A DNA stretch of 64,000 bases from positions 62,001 through 126,000 of the forward strand of contig NZ_JABFMW010000006.1 in assembly GCF_013359725.1 (NCBI RefSeq), in the 5' to 3' direction. Within the stretch, counting starts at the first letter, position 1. Each line of letters opens with the position of its first letter. The notes below the pieces were generated by a model that worked only from the letters and a program-made list of their open reading frames with translations, did not search any database and was not told where the DNA came from. Made by a program: the position numbers and the translations under genes. The stretch is from Pseudarthrobacter sp. C4D7 (GTDB lineage Bacteria > Actinomycetota > Actinomycetes > Actinomycetales > Micrococcaceae). Positions 1 through 8,844 of this stretch are shown one piece after another.

Positions 1-425
1 ACGTCGAGGGCCACGGCATAGGCGTTGACCGCCTGCCGGTAGGCCTCCATCCCAGCCGCAGACTGGAGGTCTCCGGGGGTGACGGGGCGCTGGCCGTCGG
101 CGTCCCGCTTGGCACGAAGGAAGGCGACAGTGAGCGGTTCACGGACGTCGGTCATCAGTGGAAAATCGATGAGCTTGGCCACGTCGAGCTCATACTCCAG
201 CCACCGGCGGTTGGTGGCGTCATGCGTGGCCATCAGCGCCTGCACGTCGGCTGCGGAAGCTTTCCCTGATTCCATGGCCTGGTTCTTGAGCTTAAGCAGT
301 TCAACACGGCGCCGGTGCCGGCGTTCTGCCGCACGCCGCCAACCGCCCGCCCACCGGCCGGCAAACGCCATCAATGGAAACACCATCCACCATTTGTCGG
401 AGAGGAACTCCATGAACGACGACAT
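1..425 (-). CDS. hypothetical protein, membrane-anchored (3' end outside window)
   Basis: The frame is open from 425 down to the window edge, about 141 residues, so the C-terminus is missing. The N-terminus (MSSFMEFLSDKWWMVFPLMAF) is hydrophobic enough for one membrane segment or signal anchor. It is followed by a very basic stretch (WRRAAERRHRRR) and then a helical, charged region. I chose the ATG at 425 because GAGG lies 11 nt upstream; the in-frame ATG at 413 is an alternative. No family recognised. Codon use matches the neighbours, so this is probably a real gene. Confidence 0.6.
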   Translation of the reverse strand, partial: MSSFMEFLSDKWWMVFPLMAFAGRWAGGWRRAAERRHRRRVELLKLKNQAMESGKASAADVQALMATHDATNRRWLEYELDVAKLIDFPLMTDVREPLTVAFLRAKRDADGQRPVTPGDLQSAAGMEAYRQAVNAYAVALD

Positions 426-483
426 CACCAGTTCATCCTCGCAGCCCCGGGCCCCTGCCTCAAGGGCCGGGGACCGGCCCAGG

Positions 484-915
484 TCAGGGTGCCGGAGTGG
501 GTTGGCCTGCGTTGACGTTGAATAGCCAGGCCACACCAAACCGGTCCGTGCACATGCCAAAAACATCCCCCCAGGGCGCCTTTTCCATGGGAACCGTCAC
601 CGCTCCCCCATCAGCGCTCAACTTTTCGAAGTAACCCCGGAGTTCCACCTCGTCGTCGCCGCTGAGCGAGATGGAGATGGCGGACCCGGGGTGGTATTCC
701 ATGCTGTTGGGGGTGTCGGCACCCATCAGCACCAGGCCCTGGGTGGTGGTCAGCATGGCGTGCATGATCTTTTCCGCTTCCGCAGGGCCCTCGCTGGCCT
801 GGAAATCGGCAAAAGTACTGAGTGCCAGCTGTCCGCCGAAGACGGACTGGTAGAAGTTCATGGCGTCGCGGGCATTGTCGCGGAAGCTGATGTAGGGATT
901 GAGGACTGTCGGCAT
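484..915 (-). CDS. VOC family protein (PhnB/glyoxalase-like)
   Basis: A 143-residue protein of the vicinal-oxygen-chelate fold, PhnB-like subgroup. It has the typical opening NPYISFRDNARDAMNFYQSVFGG, read here as NPYISF followed by a helix with FYQSVFGG, and the closing pattern WGDVFGMCTDRFGVAW. Proteins of this group are mostly of unknown substrate; some are related to bleomycin resistance proteins or glyoxalases. The start at 915 follows a strong ribosome site (GAAGGAG, 8 nt spacing), so the open frame further upstream to 966 is not part of the gene. It stands alone, converging on nothing obvious. Confidence 0.85.
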   Translation of the reverse strand: MPTVLNPYISFRDNARDAMNFYQSVFGGQLALSTFADFQASEGPAEAEKIMHAMLTTTQGLVLMGADTPNSMEYHPGSAISISLSGDDEVELRGYFEKLSADGGAVTVPMEKAPWGDVFGMCTDRFGVAWLFNVNAGQPTPAP

Positions 916-1029
916 GGCGGGATCTCCTTCACGGGGCCGGGAAGCGCTCCGGCCGGGACTTGGCACTCAACATCCTGCCCCATCCGGTGCCGGCCGGAAA
1001 GGGCGGGAGAACCCGTGTCCACCTCCCGC

Positions 1030-1743
1030 TCAGGGCACGAACCGGTACCCGGCCCCGGCTTCGGTCAGCAGGTGCCGCGGCTTGCCCGGATCATCTTCGA
1101 GCTTCCTTCTTAGCTGGGCCATGTAGACGCGCAGGTAGTTGACCTCTTTCCGGTACGACGGCCCCCAGACGTCGGACAGCAACTGCTGCTGTGAGACCAG
1201 GCGCGACGGATTGCGGACCAGGATTTCGAGGATGTTCCACTCGGTGGGGGTGAGCCGCACCGGCTGTCCGGCCCGCAGTACCTGCCGCGCCACCAGGTCA
1301 ACGGTGAACCCGGCAGTGCTGACGACGGGCCGGGACTCGGGCCCGGGCACCCTGCGCAGCAGCGCCCGCAGCCGTGCCAGCAGTTCGTCAAGCCCGAAAG
1401 GCTTGGTGATGTAGTCGTCGGCCCCGGCATCAAGGGCGCCCACCTTGTCCGGGGACCCGTGGCGGGCCGAGAGGACCAGTACCGGCGCAGCGCTCCAGCG
1501 GCGCAGGTTCCGCAGGACTTCTGTCCCGTCCATGTCCGGCAGTCCCAGGTCCAGGACCAGGAGGTCCGGCGCATGGTGCGAGGCCGCGGCAAGGGCGGAG
1601 CCGCCGTCGACCGCAGAGTCCACCACGTAGCCGTGCGCCGCAAGCGTAATCCGGAGGGCCTTCAGGAGGTGGGGGTCGTCGTCGACCACCAGGACGCGCG
1701 CCTTGGCGTGCGGGCTCCCGGCCCCGGCATGGTTGGCCGTCAT
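1030..1743 (-). CDS. kdpE: KdpE-type response regulator
   Basis: A 237-residue OmpR-family regulator. The receiver domain covers about residues 16-128: acidic pocket VVDDD at 19-23, phospho-acceptor D65 in VLDLGLPDMDG, and the conserved lysine in ITKPFG. A C-terminal winged-helix domain (LTPTEWNILEILVRNPSRLVS, cited as the start of the recognition region) follows. It overlaps the upstream kdpD gene by ATGA at 1740-1743, so the two are translationally coupled. KdpE normally activates the kdpFABC potassium ATPase genes; those are not in this window. Assignment as KdpE rests on the sequence and on the KdpD partner. Confidence 0.9.
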   Translation of the reverse strand: MTANHAGAGSPHAKARVLVVDDDPHLLKALRITLAAHGYVVDSAVDGGSALAAASHHAPDLLVLDLGLPDMDGTEVLRNLRRWSAAPVLVLSARHGSPDKVGALDAGADDYITKPFGLDELLARLRALLRRVPGPESRPVVSTAGFTVDLVARQVLRAGQPVRLTPTEWNILEILVRNPSRLVSQQQLLSDVWGPSYRKEVNYLRVYMAQLRRKLEDDPGKPRHLLTEAGAGYRFVP

Positions 1744-3683
1744 GGCTGCCCCACGGCAATGGTGCTGCCTGTGTTGCCCGTAGCGTTGCCCGGGGTGTTG
1801 GCCGGGACGCCGGTGGACAGGGGCAGCCGGATCACCATCGTCAGCCCGCCGCCCGGGGTTTCCGTGGCTGTGAGCGTACCCCGCATGGACTGGATGAAGC
1901 CTTGGGCCACGGACAGGCCAAGTCCGATCCCCGTGGCCTGCGACCGGTCGTCGAGCCGCTGGAAGGGCCGGAACATGTCCACCACCTTGCGGGCAGGGAC
2001 TCCTGGACCGTGGTCGATGATCCGCAGCTCACCGCAGGGATGTCCGTCCAAAACGCTGCCCGCCGGACCGCCGGCCACCACCACGCGGGTTCCGGCAGCG
2101 TACTTGAGCGCGTTCTCCAGGATGTTGGCGACCACTCGCTCCAGCAGGCCGGAGTCCGCTTCAACGGGGGGCATATTCGCAGGCAGCGTGACCGTGACGG
2201 CCCCGTCCGGGAGCCCGCGCAGGGCCGCGTCCACCACTTCCGCCCAGCGGACTGGCCCCAGCAGGGGCTCCACCGACTGGGCGGTAATGCGGGACATGTC
2301 CAGGAGGTTGCCAACCAGCAGGTCCAGCCGGTCCGTGCAGGCGTCGATGGTTTCCAGCAGGTCGTGCTGCTCCGCCGGGGTGTAGGAGACACCGTTCTGC
2401 AGGAGTCCACCGGCAGCCAGTTTGATGCCGGCCAGGGGCGTCCGCAGATCGTGGGAGACAGCCCGGAGGATCGCGGTCCGCATGATGTTTCCTTCGGCGA
2501 GGCGGAGCATTTCATTCCTGGTCTCGGCCAGTTGGCGGCGCTCTAGCTGTGCTTTCACATGCACCGCGAAGGCAGCCAGCAGCCGGCGCCCGGACGGCGG
2601 AACCGCACGTCCAACCAACACCAGGGACGTATCCCCGTCCACCTGTTCAACGGTTGTTTGCGGTGCACCGGGCATGGCGGACCAGCCGGTGGCATCCCCG
2701 GCCGCGGCGATCACCTGCCACATGCCGCGCGCCGGTCCCGGGCCGTCGTCGTCCGCTGGGGTTTCCCCATCCGCCGGCCCGCCGCCGGCAGCGGTCCGCC
2801 GGCTGACGACGGCGGCCCCGGCGGCGCCAAAGACGCTCACCGCCTCGGCCAGCAAGCCTTTAAGGTTGTCCTCTTCGCGGGATGCGGCCAGGGCAAGGTC
2901 GGCCAGCGTGGCCGCCTCGGCCCGGGCCGTCGAGGCGTCCTTGGACCGCCGGGCGGAGCGGTCCACCACCCCTGCCACCGCCACGGCCACGCCGGCGAAA
3001 ACGGCGAGTGACAGGATGTCCTGCGGGTCACGGATGGCAAGGTCGTACAACGGCGGGGTGGAGAAATAGTTCACCAGCACGCTGCTCCACAGCGCACCGG
3101 CAACCGCCGGCCACAAGCCGCCCACCAGGGCTACGGCAACCGCGCCGGCCAGCTGGAGGAGTGCTGCCGTGGCGACGCTGTGGTCAAAGGCTCCGAGCAG
3201 CAATTGCAGCGCGGCCGGAAGCACGGCGGCGAGCGCAAAGCCGGTGGCAAGCCTGCGCCGTCCCAACCCGGTCCGGCGGGTGCGGGTCCTGGCAGCCCCG
3301 GGCCGCGGCACTACCTGGACGTCGATCTTCCCCGCTCCCCGCACAACTTTGGCCTCCACGCTCCCTCCGGACAGGATGGCGAACCTGCGCCGGCTCTGGC
3401 CCACAAGGATGTGCGTGGCGCGGGATGCCCGGGCATAGTCCAGGAGGGCTTCGGACACATCGCCTGCCGACAGCGCGTGGTAGCTCCCGCCCAGCCCGGC
3501 CACGTGGCGTCGCTGGGACTCGAGCGCGTGCGGTGACTCGCTCCCGGCACCGGCGGGCGTCCGGACGTGGATGGCCAGCAGGTCGCCCCCGCCCGCCCGT
3601 TCGAGGAGTTTGGCCGCCCGGTGCACCAGGAGGTCTCCGTCGTCGCTGCCGTTCAGGCCGATGACGATGCGTTCCCTAGCCAT
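1740..3683 (-). CDS. kdpD: KdpD-like sensor histidine kinase lacking the N-terminal KdpD domain
   Basis: 647 residues. In order: a Usp-type domain (about 4-127), a hydrophobic DUF4118 region with several membrane helices (about 145-240), a GAF-like region (about 270-385), HisKA with phospho-acceptor H411 (VSHDLRTP) and a HATPase_c domain (N-box ILENALKYA, then DHGPGVP and GIGLGLS). Full KdpD proteins are near 850-900 residues and begin with a roughly 210-residue KdpD domain with a P-loop; here translation starts directly at the Usp domain (MARERIVIGLNG). The frame stays open further upstream, but that stretch is antisense to the next gene and shows no KdpD-domain sequence. Likely still a kinase for KdpE, with altered input sensing. 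Confidence 0.88.
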   Translation of the reverse strand: MARERIVIGLNGSDDGDLLVHRAAKLLERAGGGDLLAIHVRTPAGAGSESPHALESQRRHVAGLGGSYHALSAGDVSEALLDYARASRATHILVGQSRRRFAILSGGSVEAKVVRGAGKIDVQVVPRPGAARTRTRRTGLGRRRLATGFALAAVLPAALQLLLGAFDHSVATAALLQLAGAVAVALVGGLWPAVAGALWSSVLVNYFSTPPLYDLAIRDPQDILSLAVFAGVAVAVAGVVDRSARRSKDASTARAEAATLADLALAASREEDNLKGLLAEAVSVFGAAGAAVVSRRTAAGGGPADGETPADDDGPGPARGMWQVIAAAGDATGWSAMPGAPQTTVEQVDGDTSLVLVGRAVPPSGRRLLAAFAVHVKAQLERRQLAETRNEMLRLAEGNIMRTAILRAVSHDLRTPLAGIKLAAGGLLQNGVSYTPAEQHDLLETIDACTDRLDLLVGNLLDMSRITAQSVEPLLGPVRWAEVVDAALRGLPDGAVTVTLPANMPPVEADSGLLERVVANILENALKYAAGTRVVVAGGPAGSVLDGHPCGELRIIDHGPGVPARKVVDMFRPFQRLDDRSQATGIGLGLSVAQGFIQSMRGTLTATETPGGGLTMVIRLPLSTGVPANTPGNATGNTGSTIAVGQP

Positions 3684-3770
3684 GACGCATATTCTTCCAC
3701 CAACGCACACCCCTGAACGGCCGCCCCTGAACATGGTGCGGTCCGGCCGCCGGGAACGTAGGCTCGGGGC

Positions 3771-4391
3771 ATGGCCAGATTCTTTGACGTTCATCCCCAC
3801 GACCCCCAGCCCCGCGCCATTGCGCAGGCAGTGAAGATCATCCGCGACGGCGGACTCGTCGCCTACCCCACGGACTCCTGCTATGCGTTGGGGGCACAAA
3901 TGGGAAACAGGGAGGCCCTGGACCGGATCAGGAACATCCGGCACCTCGACGACAAGCACCACTTCACCCTGGTCTGCCGGGATTTCGCGCAGCTGGGACA
4001 GTTCGTGAACATCAGCAATGACGTCTTCCGAAGCATCAAGGCCGTCACTCCTGGCAGTTACACCTTCATCCTGCCCGCCACCAAGGAGGTCCCCAAGCGG
4101 CTGCTCCATCCCAAGAAGAAGACGGTGGGGGTGCGTATCCCGGACAACCGCGTGGTCCAGGCGCTGCTTGCCGAACTGGGCGAGCCGCTTCTGTCCAGCA
4201 CGCTGCTGCTGCCGGACGAGGAGGAACCGCTGACCGTGGGCTGGGAGATCAAGGAACGCCTGGACCACCAGGTGGATGCCGTGATTGACGCCGGCGACTG
4301 CGGCGCCGAACCCACCACCGTTGTTGACTTCTCCAGCGGCGTGGCCGAGGTGGTGCGCCGCGGCATGGGCGATCCCTCCCGCTTCGAGTGA
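3771..4391 (+). CDS. YciO/Sua5/YrdC-family protein
   Basis: 206 residues, the same length as E. coli YciO, covering a single YrdC domain. Diagnostic parts are GGLVAYPTDSCYALG near residues 27-41, KxH/F-rich NIRHLDDKHHFTLVC, PGSYTFILPATKEVPK and VGVRIPDN. YrdC-family enzymes make threonylcarbamoyl-AMP for the tRNA t6A modification (TsaC/Sua5). The YciO branch is a close relative whose role is less certain, so I do not claim that reaction for this gene. It diverges from kdpD and is followed by a convergent LigD-type gene. Confidence 0.85.
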   Translation: MARFFDVHPHDPQPRAIAQAVKIIRDGGLVAYPTDSCYALGAQMGNREALDRIRNIRHLDDKHHFTLVCRDFAQLGQFVNISNDVFRSIKAVTPGSYTFILPATKEVPKRLLHPKKKTVGVRIPDNRVVQALLAELGEPLLSSTLLLPDEEEPLTVGWEIKERLDHQVDAVIDAGDCGAEPTTVVDFSSGVAEVVRRGMGDPSRFE

Positions 4392-4407
4392 GCGGCCGGC
4401 GGGCGGG

Positions 4408-5430
4408 TCAGTCCTGCTTGCGGGCCCGGCTGGGCTGCACCCTCGGGGGCTCGCCCGGCATCTTGGGATAGTCGGGCGGGAAGGGCAGCTCCCCCAGCCC
4501 CGCCCGGCTGTCCCGGTCCCACCATTCCAGAAGCGTGTCGATGGTGCCCGGGTGGGCGGCGAAGTCCGCCCATGGGTCGCCCACCGTCTTCAGCCGTTCG
4601 GGGACGGTAAGGATGGTGAAGTTCTTCGGATCCGCCTTTTCCAGTTCATCCCAGCCGAGGGGGCAGGACACCGGGGCGTGCGGGAGGGCCCGCGGGCTGT
4701 AGGCACCGGCGATGGTGCGGTCGCGGTTGGCCTGGTTGAAATCCAGGAAGACCCGCTGGCCCCGTTCTTCCTTCCACCAGGCCGTTGTCACCTTCTCCGG
4801 GATGCGCCGCTCCACTTCGCGGGCGGCGGCAATGACAGCGTGGCGGACGTCCAGGAACTCGCGGGTGGCTTCGATCGGGGCGTAAACGTGCAGGCCCCTG
4901 TTCCCGGAGGTCTTGACAAAGCTGGTGAGGCCGGCCTCGGCCAGGACGTCCTTGAGCACCAGGGCTGCGGGGATGGCGTCGTCGAAATCGGTGCCGGGCT
5001 GCGGGTCGAGGTCGATCCGCAACTGGTCCGGGTTATCCGTGTTCTCCGCCCTTGACGGCCACGGGTGGAACACCACCGTGTTCATCTGGACGGCCCAGAC
5101 GGCTGCGGCGGGCTCGTCGAACACCAGTTGGGGGTGGGACCGGGCGCTGGGGTATACCACCTTGACGGAGCGGACGAAATCCGGGGTTCCTTTGGGCGGA
5201 TTCTTAGAAAAAAACTGTTCGCCCTCGATGTTGCCGGAGAACCGCTGCAGCGCCACGGGCCGGTCCCCGTTGGCGGCGATGAACGCCTCCCCCACGTCGC
5301 GGATGTAGTTCGCCAAATCCAGTTTGGTGAGTCCCAGGTCCGGCCAGAGCACGCGGCCGGGACTGGAAATGCGCATCTCGCGCGGCCCGTTGGGCCCCTG
5401 GACTGTGATGGTGGTCTGTTCACTCGCCAT
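4408..5430 (-). CDS. stand-alone LigD-type DNA/RNA primase-polymerase domain protein
   Basis: 340 residues matching only the polymerase (PolDom, archaeo-eukaryotic primase fold) module of bacterial LigD, the end-joining ligase; there is no ATP-ligase or phosphoesterase module. Visible motifs: catalytic D140/D142 in LRIDLDPQPG, SGNRGLHVY with the conserved histidine near 181, and the third acidic residue D230 in RVFLDFNQ. Such stand-alone proteins occur in mycobacteria and other actinobacteria, where they fill gaps with ribonucleotides or act in excision repair. No Ku gene lies nearby. I took ATG 5430 (MASEQTTITV) because the longer frame has an unlike, hydrophobic extension. Confidence 0.85.
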   Translation of the reverse strand: MASEQTTITVQGPNGPREMRISSPGRVLWPDLGLTKLDLANYIRDVGEAFIAANGDRPVALQRFSGNIEGEQFFSKNPPKGTPDFVRSVKVVYPSARSHPQLVFDEPAAAVWAVQMNTVVFHPWPSRAENTDNPDQLRIDLDPQPGTDFDDAIPAALVLKDVLAEAGLTSFVKTSGNRGLHVYAPIEATREFLDVRHAVIAAAREVERRIPEKVTTAWWKEERGQRVFLDFNQANRDRTIAGAYSPRALPHAPVSCPLGWDELEKADPKNFTILTVPERLKTVGDPWADFAAHPGTIDTLLEWWDRDSRAGLGELPFPPDYPKMPGEPPRVQPSRARKQD

Positions 5431-5498
5431 GGTGACAACGTACACCCGGCTGCCGGCGGGGATGGGGACGCAGGCCACCCTCAGGGCATGATGGACCC

Positions 5499-6176
5499 AT
5501 GCCAGCATCCGATGAGAAGCTCACCATCGCCGTGGGTGATGCCACGTCCTCCGCCGTGTACGCCCGGCCCCAGCACCCCACGGCCACCGTGGTGGTGGCT
5601 CACGGGGCAGGTGCCGGGATGGAGCACCCTTTCCTTTGTGGCTTCACCGACGCCCTCAATGGCCTGGGCCTGGCCACCCTGCGCTTCAACTTTCCCTACC
5701 GGGAGGCCGGGCGGAAGTTCCCCGACCGTCCGCCCGTGGCCATCGCCGCCTGGCGGGCTGCCATGACCGCCGCACGCGGGCAGGCCGAAGCCCACGGCGA
5801 CCGCGGTCCGCTGTGGGCGGCGGGCAAGTCATTCGGCGGGAGGATGGCGTCCATGGCTGTGGCCGACGGCATGGAGGCGGCGGGACTGGTCTACCTGGGT
5901 TATCCCCTGCATGCTCCCGGGAAGCCTGGGAAGCTCCGCGATGAGCACCTGTACGGGCTGGCCGCCCCCATGCTTTTCCTGCAGGGAACCCGGGACACGT
6001 TTGCCACGCCGGCTCTCCTGGAGGACGTCGTTGCCCGGATCGGCCCCACCGCTGTTCTCCAGTGGGTGGAAGGCGGTGACCACTCGTTCGCGGTGGTGGG
6101 GAAGAAGCGGCCTGCCGATGAGGTGGGCGCTTCCCTGGCCGCTCCGGTGGCCGGCTTCATTGCCGCCCACTCCTGA
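5499..6176 (+). CDS. alpha/beta hydrolase, TEX30/KANL3-like
   Basis: 225 residues, a compact alpha/beta hydrolase. It has the oxyanion segment VVVAHGAGAGMEHPF and the nucleophile elbow GKSFGG with S111. The acid is probably D166 (QGTRDTF) and the base H195 (GGDHSF), so the triad is complete. The family is usually annotated as a predicted hydrolase related to dienelactone hydrolase; substrate unknown. It starts 68 bp from the divergent LigD-type gene, and its stop lies about 20 bp from the convergent hrpB stop. Confidence 0.8.
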   Translation: MPASDEKLTIAVGDATSSAVYARPQHPTATVVVAHGAGAGMEHPFLCGFTDALNGLGLATLRFNFPYREAGRKFPDRPPVAIAAWRAAMTAARGQAEAHGDRGPLWAAGKSFGGRMASMAVADGMEAAGLVYLGYPLHAPGKPGKLRDEHLYGLAAPMLFLQGTRDTFATPALLEDVVARIGPTAVLQWVEGGDHSFAVVGKKRPADEVGASLAAPVAGFIAAHS

Positions 6177-6198
6177 GCCGCCTGCTCCCGGCCTGCCG

Positions 6199-8802
6199 TC
6201 ATCTGCGCTGCTTGGTGCGTGCGGTGGCGGGGGCTGACCAGGGGTCCTCCGGCCACGGGTGCCTGGGGTAGCGGCCCCGCATTTCGGCACGGACCTGGGT
6301 GTACGGTCCGGACCAAAAAGACGTCAGGTCGTCCGTCACGGCGAGGGGCCGCCGGGCCGGGGAGAGCAAATGGAACAGGACCGGCACCCGGCCGTCCACC
6401 AGCCGTGGAGATTCGGCCAGCCCAAAGCACTCCTGCAGTTTGACCGCGACGACGGGCGCCGCCCCGGCGTCGCCGGGTTCCGGATAATCGATCCGGACAC
6501 GGGATCCGCTGGGAACCTCCAGGTTTTCGGGGGCGAGCTCACCCAGCCGGGAAGCTTCCGGCCAGGGCAGCAGTCGGCGGAGCGGATCAGCCAGGTCAAC
6601 CGAATCCAGGGGTTTTCCGCCGGCCAGGTCCGCCAGCTCGGGCCCGAGCCATTCTTCAAACCGGTCCAGCAGCGCCCCATCCGACACATCCGGCCACGGC
6701 TGCCCCAGCTCGCGGTGCAGGAACGCGAGCCTGCGCCGGAAGGAGGCTGCCGCCGTCGACCATTGCAGGACAGCCAGGCCCTGGGACTGCAACGCGGCCG
6801 CCACAGCTTTCCGTCCCTGTTCGGCGGTAGGGCGCACAGGTGTTTCGGACAGCACGATGGCACCCAGCCGCCGTGTCCTGCGGGCGCTGAGCCGCCCCTC
6901 GCCGAACCGTGCCTCCACCATCTCCACCACCAGGTGCGACGCTGCTTCCTCTGCCCTGGCGGCGGCCAGCGGCGCAGCGGCACGGATCACGGCGCCGGTG
7001 CCCGCCGCGTCCCGGCCTCCGGCCCGCGAGACTTCTGCCACAGCCAGCCATTCGTGGCCTGCCAACGTGCTGCCGGCGGGCAGGCCCGCCCGGGTACCGG
7101 AGGCCAGGAGGTATTGCGCGGTGCCCCCGCCACCCGTCACGCGGCGGGCCACCCGGTCGGGAAAAGCAAGGGCGACCACGGCGCCGACCGCCTCGGAGCC
7201 ATCCGCGGCCGTGGCTGGAGGCGCAGCGCTGTGCGCCTCCCGGCGTCCGGCCACCGCGGCAAGCCGCCTGGATTCCTCCGCCCAGCGCCTTCCCACAGGG
7301 CCGGTATCCGAGCGCAGCTGGGCCAGCAGCCTGGGCAGGTCACCGCCGGGCGCGCGGTGGTCACCGGAGATGGCGGCCACCACCTCCGCGGCGAACTGCC
7401 GGCCGGTGGGGGTGCCCTCAAGCAGGGCCCGGGCAAGCCGGGGATCGGCCGGAACGGCGGCCAGGGCCCGGCCCGCCGCCGTCACGTGGCCATCGTCCGC
7501 TACAGCACCTAATTCGCGGAGCACCTCGATGGCGTCGTCCATGGCCAGCAGCGGCGGCGCGTCGGGCAGCGCGAGCCCTTTGCCGCCCGGCGCTCCCCAG
7601 CAGGCCAGGGTGAGGGCGGCACCGGTCAGGTCCGCCACGTTGATTTCAGGGGTGACGTGGGCCGGGGCCGCGCCATAGGCCTGCTGGGAGTAGCAGCGGA
7701 CCACATGCCCCGGTCCCTGCCGTGCGGCGCGGCCGGCCCGCTGGTCTGCCGATGCCCGGGAGCAGGAGACCGTGACCAGTCCGCTCATTCCGCGGCCTGA
7801 GTCACGGCGCGGCTCGCGGGTCAGCCCGGAATCGACCACCAGCCGGACGCCGGGAACCGTCAGGGAGGATTCGGCAAGATCGGTGGAAACGATGATCCGC
7901 GGCGGATCCCCGGGACGCCGGCCGGACACGGCCCGGTCCTGGTCCTGCGCTGCCACCTGGCCATGGAGTTCCAGCACCTCCACACGGCGGCCGAGCCGGC
8001 TGCGGAGGGCTGCCGCCACGTAGGAGACTTCCCGGGCGCCGGGCAGGAACACAAGTGCGTCCACCGCGTCGTCCTCAGCAAGGCCCTGGGCGTGGGCGTC
8101 CGCCGCGGTCACTGCAACGTAGTCCAGGAAGGCGCGCGCCACTCCCCGGGTGTCCAGCCGCGCCTCCGGGCCGGGGCGCCACTGCACTTTCAGCGGATAG
8201 TTCACTGAGGGGCAGCCGACGACGGGGGCCGGGGCGCCGCCGTCGGAATCACCCAGCAGCGAAGCGAACCGGGTTGCGTCCAGTGTCGCGGACATGGCGA
8301 CGACGGCGAGGTCGCCCCGGAGTGCACGGACCTCCGCGACCATGCCGACCAGAAGGTCCGTTTCCAGGCCGCGCTCATGCACTTCGTCGAGGACGACGGC
8401 GGCCGTCCCGTCTAGCCCGGGATCTGCCAGCAGCCGGCGCAGCAGGATCCCCGGGGTGACAAACTCCACCTGGGTTTCGGGCCCCGCCTGGCGTTCGCCC
8501 CGGACCGTATATCCGACCCGGCCGGCCGGGCTGCCATCGAGGGCGGCGAGCCGGCGCGCGGCGGCACGTGCGGCGACCCGGCGGGGCTGGGTGACCACGA
8601 TGCGCCCGGAGCGGCCAAGCATGTTGGCGAGCAGCGGCGGAACGAGTGTGGTTTTTCCGGTTCCCGGCGGAGCCTCCACTACGGCGGCGCCGCTGTCCAG
8701 TGCCTGCCGCAGCGCTGGCAGCGACTGTTCGAAGGCCAGCCCGGCACCGATGGCGGCAAGGTCGAAGCCGGCCGCGCCGGAGGTGCCGTCAGGAAGAATC
8801 AT
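6199..8802 (-). CDS. hrpB: ATP-dependent helicase HrpB
   Basis: 867 residues, a DEAH/DEVH-box RNA-helicase-type ATPase. Walker A is GTGKT at 47-51, the DEVH box at 139-142, and motif III SAT near 170. Motifs V and VI are IIVSTDLAESSLTVPGV and DQRAGRAARQGPG (read from the C-terminal RecA domain). The HA2-type and HrpB C-terminal domains follow (ending SFWSGPYTQVRAEMRGRYPRHPWPEDPW). Length fits HrpB (about 810-870). Function in bacteria is poorly defined. It is monocistronic, with gaps of about 20-40 bp on both sides. Confidence 0.92.
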   Translation of the reverse strand: MILPDGTSGAAGFDLAAIGAGLAFEQSLPALRQALDSGAAVVEAPPGTGKTTLVPPLLANMLGRSGRIVVTQPRRVAARAAARRLAALDGSPAGRVGYTVRGERQAGPETQVEFVTPGILLRRLLADPGLDGTAAVVLDEVHERGLETDLLVGMVAEVRALRGDLAVVAMSATLDATRFASLLGDSDGGAPAPVVGCPSVNYPLKVQWRPGPEARLDTRGVARAFLDYVAVTAADAHAQGLAEDDAVDALVFLPGAREVSYVAAALRSRLGRRVEVLELHGQVAAQDQDRAVSGRRPGDPPRIIVSTDLAESSLTVPGVRLVVDSGLTREPRRDSGRGMSGLVTVSCSRASADQRAGRAARQGPGHVVRCYSQQAYGAAPAHVTPEINVADLTGAALTLACWGAPGGKGLALPDAPPLLAMDDAIEVLRELGAVADDGHVTAAGRALAAVPADPRLARALLEGTPTGRQFAAEVVAAISGDHRAPGGDLPRLLAQLRSDTGPVGRRWAEESRRLAAVAGRREAHSAAPPATAADGSEAVGAVVALAFPDRVARRVTGGGGTAQYLLASGTRAGLPAGSTLAGHEWLAVAEVSRAGGRDAAGTGAVIRAAAPLAAARAEEAASHLVVEMVEARFGEGRLSARRTRRLGAIVLSETPVRPTAEQGRKAVAAALQSQGLAVLQWSTAAASFRRRLAFLHRELGQPWPDVSDGALLDRFEEWLGPELADLAGGKPLDSVDLADPLRRLLPWPEASRLGELAPENLEVPSGSRVRIDYPEPGDAGAAPVVAVKLQECFGLAESPRLVDGRVPVLFHLLSPARRPLAVTDDLTSFWSGPYTQVRAEMRGRYPRHPWPEDPWSAPATARTKQRR

Positions 8803-8844
8803 CCGTCCATTCTGCCCTGACGGGGAAGCACTGCCTGGCCGGGG

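Noticed and set aside
3684..4268. Open minus-strand frame that would lengthen KdpD by about 195 residues
   Set aside because: It is antisense to the yciO-type gene and shows no KdpD-domain motifs such as a P-loop.
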